This document shows positions 8,076-8,715 of a stretch of DNA of 8,715 nt, piece after piece (within the stretch, counting starts at the first letter, position 1; each line of letters starts with the position of its first letter). Source of the stretch: Akkermansiaceae bacterium UBA1518. GTDB lineage: Bacteria > Verrucomicrobiota > Verrucomicrobiia > Verrucomicrobiales > Akkermansiaceae. The stretch lies in the NCBI GenBank assembly GCA_002323895.1, contig DCQM01000201.1, positions 1 through 8,715 on the forward strand, read 5' to 3'. Made by a program: the position numbers and the translations under genes. The notes under the pieces are model-generated. The model did no database searches and was not told the origin of the DNA. It worked only from the letters and a program-made list of their open reading frames with translations.

Positions 8076-8360
8076 AGTACGTTTCTAGGGTATTATGAGT
8101 GTTACGTAAGAGGCTGGGGAGATCTTTCGAGATGAGTTTTTGGCTTCTTGGCCATCGTCAAAGTAGGTGTCTACGGGGTTGAGCGGCACCGACCCTAATA
8201 AGCTGAAAAACGACCTTTCAGGATTCAAAGATCGAAGACCCAATTTCGGATGGAAATGGCTTTATTTAGTGGCCTCCCAATCCCGATTGCTTGAAATAAG
8301 CTTTCCCACCAGAGAAATTGAAGGAGGAGTCCAAGAATTACGATGTGGATCTTAAGAACG

Positions 8361-8396
8361 CCCCCCCCTGCATCTATGGGAACAACACACACACAC
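8361..8396. repeat. Simple-sequence cluster: C8 tract and (AC)6
   Basis: Eight consecutive C occupy 8361-8368, and six AC units occupy 8385-8396, separated by 16 bases of non-repeat sequence. They lie in the non-coding gap, roughly 290-320 bases upstream of the DUF1501 start and about 100-130 bases past the end of the right-hand gene. No reading frame crosses them. Confidence 0.85.
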
Positions 8397-8461
8397 GCAC
8401 TAGACCACAGAACAGGGAGGAGCTTGCACTCCAGAGAAAATCGTTAAAGTAAAAATAACTT

Positions 8462-8468
8462 GGGGGGG
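8462..8468. repeat. G7 homopolymer tract
   Basis: Seven consecutive G on the plus strand, 25 bases downstream (in the direction of transcription) of the stop codon of the right-hand gene. It is non-coding as the sequence stands. Confidence 0.8.
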
Positions 8469-8492
8469 ACTCCGCAGCACAGAAAACTTAGC

Positions 8493-8715
8493 TCAAAAAC
8501 ATTTCCCTTGCTTATGCTCGGTTGACAATCTCTTGCTTTGAATTGCGGTTAGTTCTTTGCGTTTTACGCTGACTGTAGAACCGATTCTAAACTCTCTATC
8601 TGAGGTTACTTCCACAATAATGGGAGCTAGATTGTTTGGAATTTTCACATAAACCATCTGAGTTTTTCCCAAGAATTCAATTTCGTTAATTGTTCCATGG
8701 GTTAAAGCTTCACTT
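8493..8715 (-). CDS. ABC-transporter ATP-binding protein, C-terminal TOBE domain (partial, N-terminus beyond window)
   Basis: On the minus strand one frame is open from the right edge to the TGA at 8495-8493, giving 73 residues with no start in view. The segment GTINEIEFLGKTQMVYVKIP, then a REFRIGSTVSVKRKELTAI stretch, matches the TOBE pattern at the end of MalK/PotA/UgpC-type importer ATPases: G-T-[IV]-x-x-[IV]-x-[FY]-L-G, paired strands, then a G-[DS]-x-V-x-[LV] strand. In such proteins this domain follows the nucleotide-binding domain and often helps regulation or substrate sensing. About 14 basic and polar residues (KRLSTEHKQGKCF) follow. Leucine is coded TTA, TTG and CTA, and isoleucine mostly ATT, unlike the CTC/ATC-rich genes to the left. 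The ATPase motifs are outside the window, so the assignment and any substrate (polyamine, sugar or other) remain provisional. Confidence 0.62.
   Translation of the reverse strand, partial: SEALTHGTINEIEFLGKTQMVYVKIPNNLAPIIVEVTSDREFRIGSTVSVKRKELTAIQSKRLSTEHKQGKCF

Larger units (their letters stand above)
8076..8492. other. Intergenic region between the ABC-ATPase fragment and the four-gene unit
   Basis: About 417 bases carry no gene I can support. Contents seen: the simple-sequence tracts listed separately; a short inverted repeat at 8203-8208/8216-8221 (CTGAAA…TTTCAG, 7-base loop) with no T-run after it on either strand; and an 8-base palindrome TTACGTAA at 8102-8109. The promoter of the four-gene unit should lie here on the minus strand. 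A TTGACG at about 8159-8154 and a CATAAT at 8097-8092 resemble promoter elements but are not correctly spaced with each other, so I do not call a promoter. No clear terminator follows the right-hand gene. Confidence 0.6.

Noticed and set aside
8092..8159. Possible sigma-70 promoter elements (TTGACG and CATAAT on the minus strand)
   Set aside because: The two hexamers are about 56 bases apart and neither has an acceptable partner at 16-18 bases.
8203..8221. Short hairpin CTGAAA/TTTCAG as a terminator
   Set aside because: The stem is only six pairs and AT-rich, and no T-run follows on either strand.
8076..8289. Minus-strand open stretch of about 70 codons ending TAG at 8085, just before the DUF1501 start
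   Set aside because: It has no ATG, no match to any family I know, and sits where the leader and promoter of the DUF1501 gene should be.
8167..8355. Small plus-strand open frame of 62 codons (GTG start) in the intergenic region
   Set aside because: No recognisable domain, no Shine-Dalgarno sequence, a stop directly before the GTG, and it opposes all other genes. A frame this short is expected by chance in a gap of this size.

Overview
The window looks like a chromosomal stretch from a member of the Planctomycetota–Verrucomicrobiota group. This rests on gene content: a DUF1501 protein, a DUF1549/DUF1553 protein (the planctomycete-specific PSCyt2/PSD1 families), a protein with pre-peptidase C-terminal (PPC)-like domains, and a PSCyt1-type cytochrome fused to WD40 repeats. 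I lean towards Verrucomicrobiota because base composition is moderate and the genes are packed tightly, but the sequence alone does not settle it.

Every gene I can support is on the minus strand, so transcription runs from right to left. At the right edge (8493-8715) is the C-terminal end of a gene whose last 73 residues read as a TOBE domain of an ABC-transporter ATPase; its codon use is clearly more AT-rich than the rest. A gene-free stretch of about 417 bases follows (8076-8492), holding a few simple-sequence tracts and no convincing gene.

A compact four-gene unit then fills the rest: (1) a Tat-exported DUF1501 protein (6726-8075); (2) after a 23-base gap, an exported DUF1549/DUF1553 protein with two haem-type motifs and two Ig-like segments (4207-6702); (3) an exported PPC-like/beta-sandwich protein (stop at 2156), whose start overlaps or abuts the end of gene 2 and is not an ATG; (4) an exported PSCyt1 cytochrome with WD40 repeats (2159 to beyond base 1), whose ATG overlaps the stop of gene 3 in ATGA. 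Gene 4 is open to the left edge and is therefore partial.

All four products carry export signals, and two carry CxxCH-type haem sites. The simplest reading is one operon making a periplasmic or surface complex that combines an alkaline-phosphatase-fold-like protein, cytochrome modules and interaction scaffolds. Such gene sets recur in planctomycetes and verrucomicrobia, but I know of no firmly established biochemical role, so the assembly is the best candidate here for an uncharacterised system. I saw no tRNA, rRNA, CRISPR array, insertion sequence or defence gene.
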